This document shows, in pieces, positions 7,807-14,810 of a DNA stretch of 64,000 bases (within the stretch, counting starts at the first letter, position 1; each line of letters opens with the position of its first letter). Under the pieces are notes generated by a model that saw only the letters and a list, made by a program, of their open reading frames with translations, had not been told where the DNA came from and did not search any database. This DNA is from Nitrogeniibacter aestuarii (GTDB lineage: Bacteria; Pseudomonadota; Gammaproteobacteria; Burkholderiales; Rhodocyclaceae), in the NCBI RefSeq assembly GCF_017309585.1, contig NZ_CP071321.1:3988001-4052000 (forward strand), written 5' to 3'. The translations under genes and the position numbers were made by a program.

Positions 7807-8154
7807 TCAGTTCGGCTCGGTCGCCTTGTCATAGGCCTTGTGGCCCGCGCCCTTCGGCAGCGTCTCGCCCGTATGGACCGGATCCGCCACGTCGTTCATC
7901 TCGTTCTTGTTCTGACCGCTGAGGATTTCTTCGGAGTAGCGGGTGTCACCGTCGCTGGGCTCGCCGTAGGCCGACTTGCCTTCCATGGTGTCGATGTCTT
8001 TCTTCATTTCGCCATGCGGCGGCGTGGCCAGCTGGTTATCGCCCTGGATCGCCTCATAGTAAGGCTCCTGCGGCACCTGGTCGGCAGCCAGCACGGCACC
8101 GGTGGTGAGCATGGAAGAGACGCCGATCACGGCAGCAATCATCTTGGTTTTCAT
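7807..8154 (-). CDS. Small exported protein, family A (paralogue of 7203-7538)
   Basis: The 115-residue protein has a signal peptide (residues about 1-23, ending Leu-Ala-Ala) and a mature domain clearly homologous to the neighbouring 7203-7538 product. Shared elements include Tyr-Tyr-x-Ala-x(2)-Gly-x-Asn, Arg-Tyr-Ser-x(2)-Ile-Leu-Ser-Gly-x-Asn-x-Asn and the closing Pro-Asn. Both start Met-Lys-Thr-[RK]-Met, so this is a recent-looking tandem duplication. The role is unknown. A periplasmic position next to nirN/nirJ suggests, weakly, a link to respiration or stress. AAGGAG precedes ATG 8154. A terminator hairpin separates it from its paralogue, so each probably has its own promoter. Confidence 0.7.
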   Translation of the reverse strand: MKTKMIAAVIGVSSMLTTGAVLAADQVPQEPYYEAIQGDNQLATPPHGEMKKDIDTMEGKSAYGEPSDGDTRYSEEILSGQNKNEMNDVADPVHTGETLPKGAGHKAYDKATEPN

Positions 8155-8272
8155 GTGTGTTCTCCTTTTCAGTTTCTTGGTGATCTGTCCAGAAGCTGTC
8201 ATGTCGTCGTGCGACTGAACATGGCTCAATGCTAAGGAGCAGGCCGGGCGCCCAGCATCGGCACAGACTGAA

Positions 8273-8300
8273 ACGCCTGTCGGCACAGGCTGACAGGCGT
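8273..8300 (-). terminator. Hairpin after nirN, possible terminator
   Basis: The stem ACGCCTGTC (8273-8281) pairs with GACAGGCGT (8292-8300) and is followed on the minus strand by TTTCAG. It is 38 nt past the nirN stop. The T tract is weak. Confidence 0.45.
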
Positions 8301-8337
8301 CGGAGAAGACTCACAGGACCACGGATCGGGTTCCGGG

Positions 8338-9897
8338 TCAGTGACTCGTGCCCTCGGAGCGACGGGTCTTGTTGAACACGTTGTACTTGCCGATAGGCTT
8401 GGACGCCGGCAGGCGCTTGATCTCCTGCCAGGTGGTCGCGTCGTAGAAGATGATGGCGCCGTCCATTTCCATGAGGCTGGCAATAGCGTAGCGCCCGTTG
8501 CGCTCGAACTCGATGTGCGCCAGCGTCTTGCCCGGCTCGCTGACGGTGCCCACGATCTCGAAGGTCCGCTTGTCGAGAATCTGCAAGGTGTCGTGGCCCT
8601 CGCGGCTCATCATGGAATCGATCCAGGCGTAGGGCGAGTTCTCATGACTGCGCATGAAAAAGCCGGGGCCGAGGGTCTTCACCTCCTTGAGCAACGACCA
8701 GTCCTTCATGTCGATGATGCTGATCTTGCCCTCCTTGAGATTGGGGGAGGCCATCACCGTGCGCCCCTCCCACTGCCAGGTGATCCCCGAGCCCAGATGC
8801 GGCATGCCGCTGATGGCCAGGTCGGCGATCTTGCGACGCACGTCGAGATTGACCACCTGCCCCTGGTGCGTCTTGCGCGCCGTGCCCATCACCTCGGCGT
8901 AGTCCTGGGTGAAGAAGAAATCATCCAGCACGTCGTCGAGCACGGTCCGGCGCGGGTTGAGGTAACCCGGCACGAAGCTGCCTTCCTTGTACTGATAGTC
9001 GTGGATGTAACCGGTCGCGACCGCTTCGGCCTTGGGGTCGTAGCTGATCTCCCACAGTTCGGGCACATCCTTGAGCGCGGCCACAAAGCTCTTGCGCGGC
9101 GCGGCGTCATATACGGCCGAGACGCGTGAGCTGTGCTCGCCAGTGGCGTCTTTCGCTTCGATCACCTTGATGAGATTCAGATCTCCGTCGAGCAGCACCA
9201 GCGAGTGCGGCAGGTAGTTGGCCACGGCGATCACCTTTGCATCGGAGGACACGGCCAGGTTGCGGGTGTTGATGCCGGCGCGGATCTCGGCAATCGGGGT
9301 CAGGTTCCAGATGTCGTACTTGGTGATCCAGCCATCGCGTGAGGCGAAGTAGACAAAGCGCCCGTCGGGGGTGAACTTCGGCCCGCCATGCAGGGCAAAG
9401 CGCGAAGCGAATCGATGGACGCGCTCCATGCGGTCGCCGTCGAGCACCGACACATGATGGTCGCCCTGCTCCACCACCAGAAACAGGTTGAGCGGGTCGG
9501 CATCGAAGCTGATCTTGTTCGGCAGCGTGCTCGCATCCGCATGAACGATGCGGGATGCGCGAATCTGCGCCGCGCTCCACTCAGGCACAACGCCGGTGTC
9601 GGTGTAGATCCATGCCGCCACGGCATCGATCTGCGCGCTCGAAAGCGTGCCGGCAAAGGCCGGCATCTGGGTAGCGGCACGCCCATTGGCAATCACCTGT
9701 TTTGCGACGGCCGGCTTCAGGCGCGCCAGACTCTCGGGCAGCAAGGCCGGCCCCATCTGACCGATGCGCCCGGCACCGTGGCAGGCGGCGCAATGCTGCT
9801 CGTAAATGCGTTCGCCTTCGCCCGGCGCATCGGCGCGCGCAAACGACACGCCCAGCGCCAGGGCCACCAGCACGATCACATGAATGAGGGTGTGCAT
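8338..9897 (-). CDS. nirN: NirN, cytochrome c/heme d1 dihydro-heme d1 dehydrogenase
   Basis: This 519-residue periplasmic protein is a paralogue of cytochrome cd1. The signal peptide is residues 1-22, a heme c motif CAACH lies at about 36-40, and an eight-bladed d1-type propeller follows with repeated PDGRF/VYFASRDGW-like blades. NirN performs the last step of heme d1 synthesis, oxidising dihydro-heme d1, and can pass the cofactor to NirS. It is told from nirS by its sequence and by lying behind nirJ, 13 nt downstream in the same direction. Start 9897 gives a proper signal peptide. The nirJN pair is separated from the rest of the nir cluster by about 5.3 kb of foreign-looking DNA. Confidence 0.9.
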   Translation of the reverse strand: MHTLIHVIVLVALALGVSFARADAPGEGERIYEQHCAACHGAGRIGQMGPALLPESLARLKPAVAKQVIANGRAATQMPAFAGTLSSAQIDAVAAWIYTDTGVVPEWSAAQIRASRIVHADASTLPNKISFDADPLNLFLVVEQGDHHVSVLDGDRMERVHRFASRFALHGGPKFTPDGRFVYFASRDGWITKYDIWNLTPIAEIRAGINTRNLAVSSDAKVIAVANYLPHSLVLLDGDLNLIKVIEAKDATGEHSSRVSAVYDAAPRKSFVAALKDVPELWEISYDPKAEAVATGYIHDYQYKEGSFVPGYLNPRRTVLDDVLDDFFFTQDYAEVMGTARKTHQGQVVNLDVRRKIADLAISGMPHLGSGITWQWEGRTVMASPNLKEGKISIIDMKDWSLLKEVKTLGPGFFMRSHENSPYAWIDSMMSREGHDTLQILDKRTFEIVGTVSEPGKTLAHIEFERNGRYAIASLMEMDGAIIFYDATTWQEIKRLPASKPIGKYNVFNKTRRSEGTSH

Positions 9898-9910
9898 TGC
9901 CGTGGCTCCG

Positions 9911-11107
9911 TCAGGCCGAGCGTCGCACGAAAGGCGTGAGCTGCACGCGCGGCTGACGCAGCCCGTGGCGGACGCCGATTTCGTCGTCATCGAGATAACA
10001 GGCCGGGTCTTCCTGCCAGGCGTCGCCGGTCAGTTGCTGCGCCCGCACCCGCGTGTTGCCACCGCAGATGTCAAAGAAGGCGCAGTCGCCGCAACGCCCC
10101 TTCACCTGCCGGGGCCGGGCCTTGAGCCCCGCCATCAGCGGGTCGGAGGTATCGGACCAGATCTCGCCAAAGGCCCGCTCCTTCACGTTGCCCAGGGTGT
10201 GGTGCCACCACATGGTGTCCGGGTGCACATTGCCCAGGTTGTCGATATTGGCCACGTTCACGCCGCTGGCGTTACCGCCCCACTGGACGAGCTTCGCGCG
10301 CAGGTGCTCCGCCTTCTCCGGGAAGTGCCGTTCCACCCACTGCAGGAAATAGACGCCATCGGCATCGTTGTTACCGGTGGTGAATTCGCGCACCCGACCG
10401 GCGAGCACGTCGCTCCAGCAGGTCTCGAAGAGCAGATCCATCGCCCAGCGGGTGAGCTGGTGGTGGGCATCGTCCTTGCGGTTCTTGTTACCCCGCCCAG
10501 CGTAGTTCAGGTGTGAAAAATAGAAGCGGTCGATGCGCTCTTCCTCCACCAGGTCGAGCAAGGCGGGCAGATCGTCGGCATTGTCCTGTGTCATGGTGAA
10601 GCGCACGCCCACCTTGACACCCAGCTCGCGGCACAGGCGAATGCCGTCCAGAGACTCGTCGAACGCCCCTTCCTTGCGGCGGAAGCGGTCGTGCGTCCCG
10701 GCGATGCCATCCAGGCTCACGCCCACGTAGTTGAAATCGACGGCGGCAATGCGATCAATGTTCTCTTCGGTGATCAGCGTGCCGTTGGACGACAGCGCGG
10801 TGTAGAAACCCATCGATTTGGCACGATGGGCGATCTCGAAGATGTCGGGGCGCAACAGCGGCTCGCCGCCCGAGAGGATCAGCACCGGCACTTTGGCGGC
10901 TTTCAGATCGTCCATCACCGAAAACACCTGCGACGTGTTCAGCTCACCCGGGAAATGCGTGTCCGCCGAAATGGAATAGCAGTGCTTGCAGGTGAGGTTG
11001 CAGCGGCGGATCAGGTTCCAGATCACCACCGGGCCGGGCAGGTCGCGGCGCGGCCCGGCCTCGGTCGGCTTGACCAGTTCCTGCATGTACTGTGAGAGGC
11101 GAAACAT
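9911..11107 (-). CDS. nirJ: NirJ, radical SAM enzyme of heme d1 synthesis
   Basis: The 398-residue radical SAM protein carries the cluster-binding CNLTCKHC motif at about residues 36-43, a Leu-Ser-Gly-Gly-Glu-Pro SAM-binding segment at about 80-85, and a C-terminal SPASM-like cysteine set (Cys-Gly-Asp-Cys-Ala-Phe-Phe-Asp-Ile-Cys-Gly-Gly, then Cys-Tyr-Leu). NirJ replaces propionate side chains of the heme d1 precursor with oxo groups. ATG 11107 is chosen because it gives family length. A perfect FNR/DNR palindrome lies 58 nt upstream, so nirJN can be transcribed independently of the rest of nir. Confidence 0.93.
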   Translation of the reverse strand: MFRLSQYMQELVKPTEAGPRRDLPGPVVIWNLIRRCNLTCKHCYSISADTHFPGELNTSQVFSVMDDLKAAKVPVLILSGGEPLLRPDIFEIAHRAKSMGFYTALSSNGTLITEENIDRIAAVDFNYVGVSLDGIAGTHDRFRRKEGAFDESLDGIRLCRELGVKVGVRFTMTQDNADDLPALLDLVEEERIDRFYFSHLNYAGRGNKNRKDDAHHQLTRWAMDLLFETCWSDVLAGRVREFTTGNNDADGVYFLQWVERHFPEKAEHLRAKLVQWGGNASGVNVANIDNLGNVHPDTMWWHHTLGNVKERAFGEIWSDTSDPLMAGLKARPRQVKGRCGDCAFFDICGGNTRVRAQQLTGDAWQEDPACYLDDDEIGVRHGLRQPRVQLTPFVRRSA

Positions 11108-11165
11108 GCCAGAGCACTCCTCGAAGTTCGTGCAGGCATTGTCCGGCGCCACCTGTCCGTGTGCG

Positions 11166-11179
11166 TTGATTGGCGTCAA
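11166..11179 (-). promoter_or_regulatory. FNR/DNR-type box upstream of nirJ
   Basis: TTGAT-TGGC-GTCAA at 11166-11179 fits TTGAT-N4-ATCAA with one mismatch. Its edge is 58 nt from the nirJ start, almost the same as for nirC and nirE. This is the signature of regulation by Crp/Fnr proteins such as FNR, DNR or NNR. Confidence 0.75.
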
Positions 11180-11368
11180 GCGCATCGGCCATGCCGACGA
11201 ATTCCCCAGCCGCTCCGGATGCCCGTGCAGGAATCGGCTGACAAGGCTATCAGCCGTGGCGGACAGGCCCGGCCATCGGCGGCACGTACAGTGGATTCGT
11301 CGCTTCCACGGTGTCTCTCCCACCCACCTTGGCCGCGAACAACAACTCAACAGACCAAGGAGCAACCC

Positions 11369-11680
11369 ATGAAAAGCACAGTCATGAGTGTCGCCCTCGC
11401 CGGACTGCTCTCGCTGTCCGCCGTCGGCTGCGCCGTCACCCGAGACCAATCCACCGTTGGCGAATATGTCGACGACGCCACCATTACCACCCGCGTGAAG
11501 GCGAAGTTCGCCAAAGACCCCGTGGTGAGCGCCATGGCCATCAGCGTCGAGACGCTCAAGGGCACCGTCCAGCTCTCCGGCTTCGCCAAGTCTTCCCTTG
11601 AAAAGAACAAGGCCGAAGCCCTGGCACGCCAGACCCCGGGCGTGAAAGATGTAAACAACGAGATCCAGGTCAAGTCCTGA
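11369..11680 (+). CDS. BON-domain lipoprotein
   Basis: The 103-residue protein has an N-terminal lipoprotein signal (Ser-Ala-Val-Gly-Cys, Cys about residue 21) and one BON domain. The domain shows the usual Asp-Asp-Ala-x-Ile-Thr-Thr-Arg-Val-Lys start, a Val-x-Leu-Ser-Gly-Phe-Ala strand and a Pro-Gly-Val-Lys-x-Val-x-Asn end. BON lipoproteins sit in the outer membrane or periplasm and are linked to osmotic and envelope stress. AAGGAG is at 11357-11362. It is transcribed away from nirJ and closed by a terminator. Confidence 0.85.
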   Translation: MKSTVMSVALAGLLSLSAVGCAVTRDQSTVGEYVDDATITTRVKAKFAKDPVVSAMAISVETLKGTVQLSGFAKSSLEKNKAEALARQTPGVKDVNNEIQVKS

Positions 11681-11709
11681 CCTATTCCCGCTGATACGTC
11701 GAAACTCTG

Positions 11710-11738
11710 AAAAGGCGACCTGACCAGTCGCCTTTTTT
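11710..11738 (+). terminator. Rho-independent terminator of the BON lipoprotein gene
   Basis: A 10-bp stem (AAAAGGCGAC at 11710-11719 with GTCGCCTTTT at 11727-11736) has a 7-nt loop and further Ts, 29 nt past the stop. Confidence 0.9.
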
Positions 11739-11739
11739 A

Positions 11740-12097
11740 CGTTTACTGCTTCGGGGATGTGCGGGAGGCGTATGCGAATGATCGCCACTGGCGAGGAGCG
11801 GTCTGTCGAGCTCTCGCGCTAACGGTCCCCTTCGGACCTGAAGCGGTCCTTGGCGTAAGCCGCTCGAACACATTCGATAGACATGACGTCATGCCAATCG
11901 TATGCTCGTGGGCACGAAATGCTCCTGTCACGACTGCGGGGTTTGTTGATTTGGTTATCACTGCACATAAATACAGTTTCTGTTGTAAGTCCCAGTGTCA
12001 TCAAGGGATTCAGCCTGCCGGCTTCGGCAGGTTATACCGCAGTCCCGTGGTTACGCCCGCAATTTTGCGGTCTACAACGAGTTAGTTTTCTATAGCT
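11740..12097. other. Gene-free leading part of the cassette region
   Basis: No convincing gene is seen. Base composition changes from GC-rich to mixed near 11900. The stretch holds a 12-bp palindrome CATGACGTCATG (11882-11893), a hairpin CCTGCCG/CGGCAGG near 12014-12031, and a GTTAG core at 12081-12085 just before the first cassette gene, which may be a degenerate cassette junction. Confidence 0.4.
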
Positions 12098-12475
12098 ATG
12101 AATGTGATATTGGATTTTGAACGCTTGGCTTACGAGGCGAGTGCTGAGGTGGAAAGAACGGGCAACATTTCCAGCATTGTCCCTTTTTGCACAGGTATGC
12201 TTGATCTGATTAAGCGAAACCCTGCATTGCGTTCGGAATTCTGCGAAGCAATTAAAAGACTCTGGTACAGCAAAAAAGTTGAAGAGGGGCTAATTGAATT
12301 ATGTTGTCATGCACTCCAATGGCATGAGTTAAAACGTGATTTTGCTGAAGCCCTCGTTGAGGCAGAGAAAAATGGGCCTTGGAATGACCGGCAGTATTTA
12401 GGCCGTGTAGTTGAAGCGTTTGATTCAGACTGGGAAGACGCCAAGGATTTTTATGCTGACTACTTCAACAACTAA
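12098..12475 (+). CDS. Cassette-borne hypothetical protein 1
   Basis: The 125-residue soluble acidic protein is not recognised. It is mostly helical in appearance, with a Trp-rich C-terminal half and no signal peptide. The gene is visibly poorer in GC than its surroundings and uses codons such as AAA, TTA and ATT that neighbours avoid. Its stop codon lies within the start of an attC-like site, the normal arrangement for an integron cassette. No strong ribosome-binding site is seen. Confidence 0.6.
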   Translation: MNVILDFERLAYEASAEVERTGNISSIVPFCTGMLDLIKRNPALRSEFCEAIKRLWYSKKVEEGLIELCCHALQWHELKRDFAEALVEAEKNGPWNDRQYLGRVVEAFDSDWEDAKDFYADYFNN

Positions 12476-12541
12476 CAATCGCGTCAACGGGACCGGTTTT
12501 CCGCTGGCGCTCCAAACCGGCTCGTTACGCTAGCGTTGGGC
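12470..12541 (+). repeat. attC-like site 1
   Basis: The left core AACTAAC and the right core GTTGGGC (12535-12541) bracket inverted arms. Left GCGTCAACG...CCGGTTT pairs with right AAACCGG...CGTTACGC with single unpaired bases, as in folded attC. Length is about 72 bp. Confidence 0.75.
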
Positions 12542-12556
12542 ATCTCTGGGAGGCAT

Positions 12557-13006
12557 ATGTCATTCGTTAGCTGGTTAAAACGCTCTTTCGGTCGTACCGC
12601 CGAAGGTACAAAAGCTCATCTCGTTGGAACAGCTCAGTTGCTCGGCGCTGATGCAATTATTCTTGAGCGCATGAAAAATGCATCTGACGAGGAAAGCGAG
12701 CAAATATTATTTGAGAGCATTGAGGGAAGACATGGAACAGTGGTTGATTGGAAGGCATCTCTTGAAGACATTCTGGAAAACTTGGAGTACCTATCCGACC
12801 AAGAGCGCGACGCGCTAATGAGGGCGTCGGCATCATTGGCGAAACAGCGGATCTATGAGGTGCCGCGCCAACTCACGGAACTACTTCAGCCGCCGCTGAG
12901 GGCGCTCCGAATCGTGGAAACCTTTGGTGATTCCTACTTTATTTTCTTGGTTCCGCCTCAGTTGGTCGAAGCATTTGATCGCACTAATAAACATTGGCTT
13001 ATCTAG
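12557..13006 (+). CDS. Cassette-borne hypothetical protein 2
   Basis: The 149-residue soluble protein is of unknown family, with a charged helical middle. ATG 12557 has GGAGGC 3-8 nt upstream and begins 15 nt after the attC core, as cassette genes typically do. Base composition is lower in GC than the flanking nir genes. The stop is 5 nt before the next attC-like core. Confidence 0.6.
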   Translation: MSFVSWLKRSFGRTAEGTKAHLVGTAQLLGADAIILERMKNASDEESEQILFESIEGRHGTVVDWKASLEDILENLEYLSDQERDALMRASASLAKQRIYEVPRQLTELLQPPLRALRIVETFGDSYFIFLVPPQLVEAFDRTNKHWLI

Positions 13007-13011
13007 CAAAT

Positions 13012-13092
13012 ACCCAACCCTACGGTCAAGTTCGCTCCGCTTCGCTGCGCTGGGACTGCGCTAAAGCGCAGCCCCTTACCTTCACGTTATGG
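13012..13092 (+). repeat. attC-like site 2
   Basis: The left core ACCCAAC (13012-13018) fits RYYYAAC and the right core is GTTATGG (13086-13092). Arms TACGGTCAAG and CTTACCTTCACG are complementary with unpaired bases. An internal GCGCTAAAGCGC hairpin is present. Confidence 0.65.
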
Positions 13093-13099
13093 TTGAAAA

Positions 13100-13675
13100 A
13101 TGACATTTCCACTGACGAAGGAAGATCGAGCGGGATGCATTGTCAAAGAGACAGCGAAAATGTCGTACCCTTCTTCGATGAGCCGAGGAAAGAAGCCCGT
13201 CGTTATGAAGGGAACTAAGGCGCTAGTCGCGGACTATTTTGTTAAGCAATTTTCTCTAGCCAGCCTCGAAAAAATAAAAACCGCACAAGAATATGAAAAA
13301 TGGCACTTCACATTAACTCGCGAGCTTGCCCGGCATATATGCAAGCATGTTCATAATTACAACGAACCAATGTCGGTGGCCGCAAAATTTGCAAACACAT
13401 TCATGCATCAATTAACGAAATATTCTGAAGCACGGCACCTACTGCCTTTCCTGCATGTCCCCTTGGATGCTCGGGTATTTGCGAAACTGCGAAAATCCAA
13501 AACCACCGCCCTTTCAATATGCCACTCTGTCTTGAAGCAGTCGCCATATTCTTTACGTTATCGCCACCATTTGCGAGTCCAAAAACAATTGCTTGTATGG
13601 ATGAAAGAGCTAAATGAACGGTCCAATACAGATATCTGTGTATCACGAATCGATTTCAATTGGCTATGGCTATAG
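13100..13675 (+). CDS. Cassette-borne hypothetical protein 3
   Basis: The 191-residue basic, lysine-rich protein has no recognised domain, signal or membrane segment. It is clearly AT-rich. ATG 13100 follows the attC core by 7 nt without a clear ribosome-binding site. A later ATG at 13205 is possible and would give a 156-residue product. The stop is followed within 5 nt by the next attC-like site. Confidence 0.5.
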   Translation: MTFPLTKEDRAGCIVKETAKMSYPSSMSRGKKPVVMKGTKALVADYFVKQFSLASLEKIKTAQEYEKWHFTLTRELARHICKHVHNYNEPMSVAAKFANTFMHQLTKYSEARHLLPFLHVPLDARVFAKLRKSKTTALSICHSVLKQSPYSLRYRHHLRVQKQLLVWMKELNERSNTDICVSRIDFNWLWL

Positions 13676-13679
13676 AAAA

Positions 13680-13757
13680 CCATAACAATCACATCAAGTT
13701 CGCTCCCTGCGGTCGCCGGACCTCGCTATCGCTCGGCCGCTTATGTGGGCGTTGGGC
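13680..13757 (+). repeat. attC-like site 3
   Basis: The left core CCATAAC and the right core GTTGGGC (13751-13757) bracket arms CACATCAAG and CTTATGTG, which are complementary except for one extrahelical base. It is about 78 bp. Confidence 0.75.
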
Positions 13758-13760
13758 GTC

Positions 13761-14027
13761 ATGAGCGATAGCATCGCCGTACATTTGTCGCGCGATGAAG
13801 CCCTTGTGCTGTTCGAATTTTTTGCGCGGTTTGATCAAGACAACCAGTTTCGTCTAAGGAACAACTCGGAATTCGTTGCGTTCATGAAAATTGCAGGGCA
13901 ATTGGAGAAGACTCTATCTGAGCCGTTTCAGGAAAACTACCTTGATCTCCTTGCGAGCGCGCAAGCGAATTTGGCGGTTGGGTATGAAGCGCTTGCTCTG
14001 GGTGTGGAACCAAAAGGCAAAACATAG
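13761..14027 (+). CDS. Cassette-borne hypothetical protein 4
   Basis: The 88-residue soluble protein begins 3 nt after the attC core. The sequence is helical, with a Leu-Ser-Arg-Asp-Glu-Ala-Leu-Val-Leu-Phe-Glu-Phe-Phe-Ala-Arg-Phe motif near residues 9-24 that also occurs in small hypothetical proteins of cassette arrays. Function is unknown. ATG 13743 in the same frame lies inside the attC site and is rejected. No attC separates it from the next genes, so genes 4 and 5 may share one cassette. Confidence 0.6.
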   Translation: MSDSIAVHLSRDEALVLFEFFARFDQDNQFRLRNNSEFVAFMKIAGQLEKTLSEPFQENYLDLLASAQANLAVGYEALALGVEPKGKT

Positions 14028-14029
14028 CT

Positions 14030-14092
14030 ATGTCCAGTAATTGGCAAAAGTACTTGCACGCGATCACGCGCACACCAAGAAAGGGGCGTTGA
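14030..14092 (+). CDS. Possible 20-residue leader peptide
   Basis: A 20-codon open frame starts 2 nt after the previous stop. Its TGA overlaps the ATG of the next gene as TGATG, with an AAAGGGG site inside it. This is the geometry of translational coupling. The peptide is basic (ends Arg-Thr-Pro-Arg-Lys-Gly-Arg). It could equally be chance. Confidence 0.3.
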   Translation: MSSNWQKYLHAITRTPRKGR

Positions 14093-14724
14093 TGCTTACC
14101 AATCTTCGAATGAATGATGTTTTTTCCCACTATCAGCGCCGTATCGCGGCGCAGCAGCGCCTCAGAGGCTATTTCTCCTCAGCGAACATCCAGAATTACG
14201 TCGATTTGGCCCTCGGCATTTCGGATCCGGCTGGTAACTACAGCGCCGCCGAGCATGGTCTCGGCCCCCAAGTCCTTAGCAATAGTCGGCCAGATTCAGT
14301 GTTTGCCTTAGCTCGAGATTTGGATGCGCTATCCGACTCTAACCACGTTCCCGACACTATTTATCGCGCGAATCTCCCATATCTGCGGATTAGCCTAGGC
14401 TCAGAAATGGCGATGATGCTCAGGCCCGAGGCATTCTGGGTCGGCAATGTTCGAACCGTATATTCTCATCTGCTGCTAAAACATCACGGCAATCAGACAT
14501 TGGCTGATGAGGAACTTCGACTTTACCGCGAGCCAGATGGGGCTAGACCTTCTCAAATGGAATACAGAATTTGGCGGGACATATACTTGGCACTGGAAAG
14601 CAGCCTTCGAGAGATTTCGCGCATGGGTCACGAAGAGGCGCAGCGCCAGAACGCGCAAAGCGGCACCGAATTGTTCATTTGGGCAGACACAATCTGCTCA
14701 CATTTATATGAAAAGCATGTCTAA
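14092..14724 (+). CDS. Cassette-borne hypothetical protein 5
   Basis: The 210-residue soluble protein has no recognised domain. ATG 14092 is preferred to TTG 14041 because AAAGGGG lies about 8-14 nt upstream and the start overlaps the preceding micro-ORF stop. The stop TAA lies within a GTCTAAC core (14719-14725) that looks like the left end of an attC site, but the right half is missing. The array therefore seems broken at this point, just before the PLD gene. Confidence 0.6.
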   Translation: MLTNLRMNDVFSHYQRRIAAQQRLRGYFSSANIQNYVDLALGISDPAGNYSAAEHGLGPQVLSNSRPDSVFALARDLDALSDSNHVPDTIYRANLPYLRISLGSEMAMMLRPEAFWVGNVRTVYSHLLLKHHGNQTLADEELRLYREPDGARPSQMEYRIWRDIYLALESSLREISRMGHEEAQRQNAQSGTELFIWADTICSHLYEKHV

Positions 14725-14810
14725 CAACGCGCTTCGAGGGAGTAGCAGCGGTGCATCTCCAGCGCCCGCCAACATCGACACGAGGTCTCTCATCGACTCA
14801 GATTCTCCCG

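Larger units (their letters stand above)
12098..14735 (+). mobile_element. Integrase-less gene-cassette array (CALIN-like)
   Basis: Several short AT-rich genes in one orientation are separated by attC-like imperfect palindromes that begin near each stop codon and end in GTTGGGC or GTTATGG shortly before the next start. Three such sites are described separately. No intI-type integrase gene is visible anywhere in the window. The array lies between the BON lipoprotein and the PLD gene, inside the nir region. This is the form expected of a cluster of attC sites lacking an integron integrase. Confidence 0.7.

Noticed and set aside
11759..12085. 108-codon plus-strand frame before the cassette array
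   Set aside because: Composition changes within it, no ribosome-binding site, no domain, and it spans a change in base composition.
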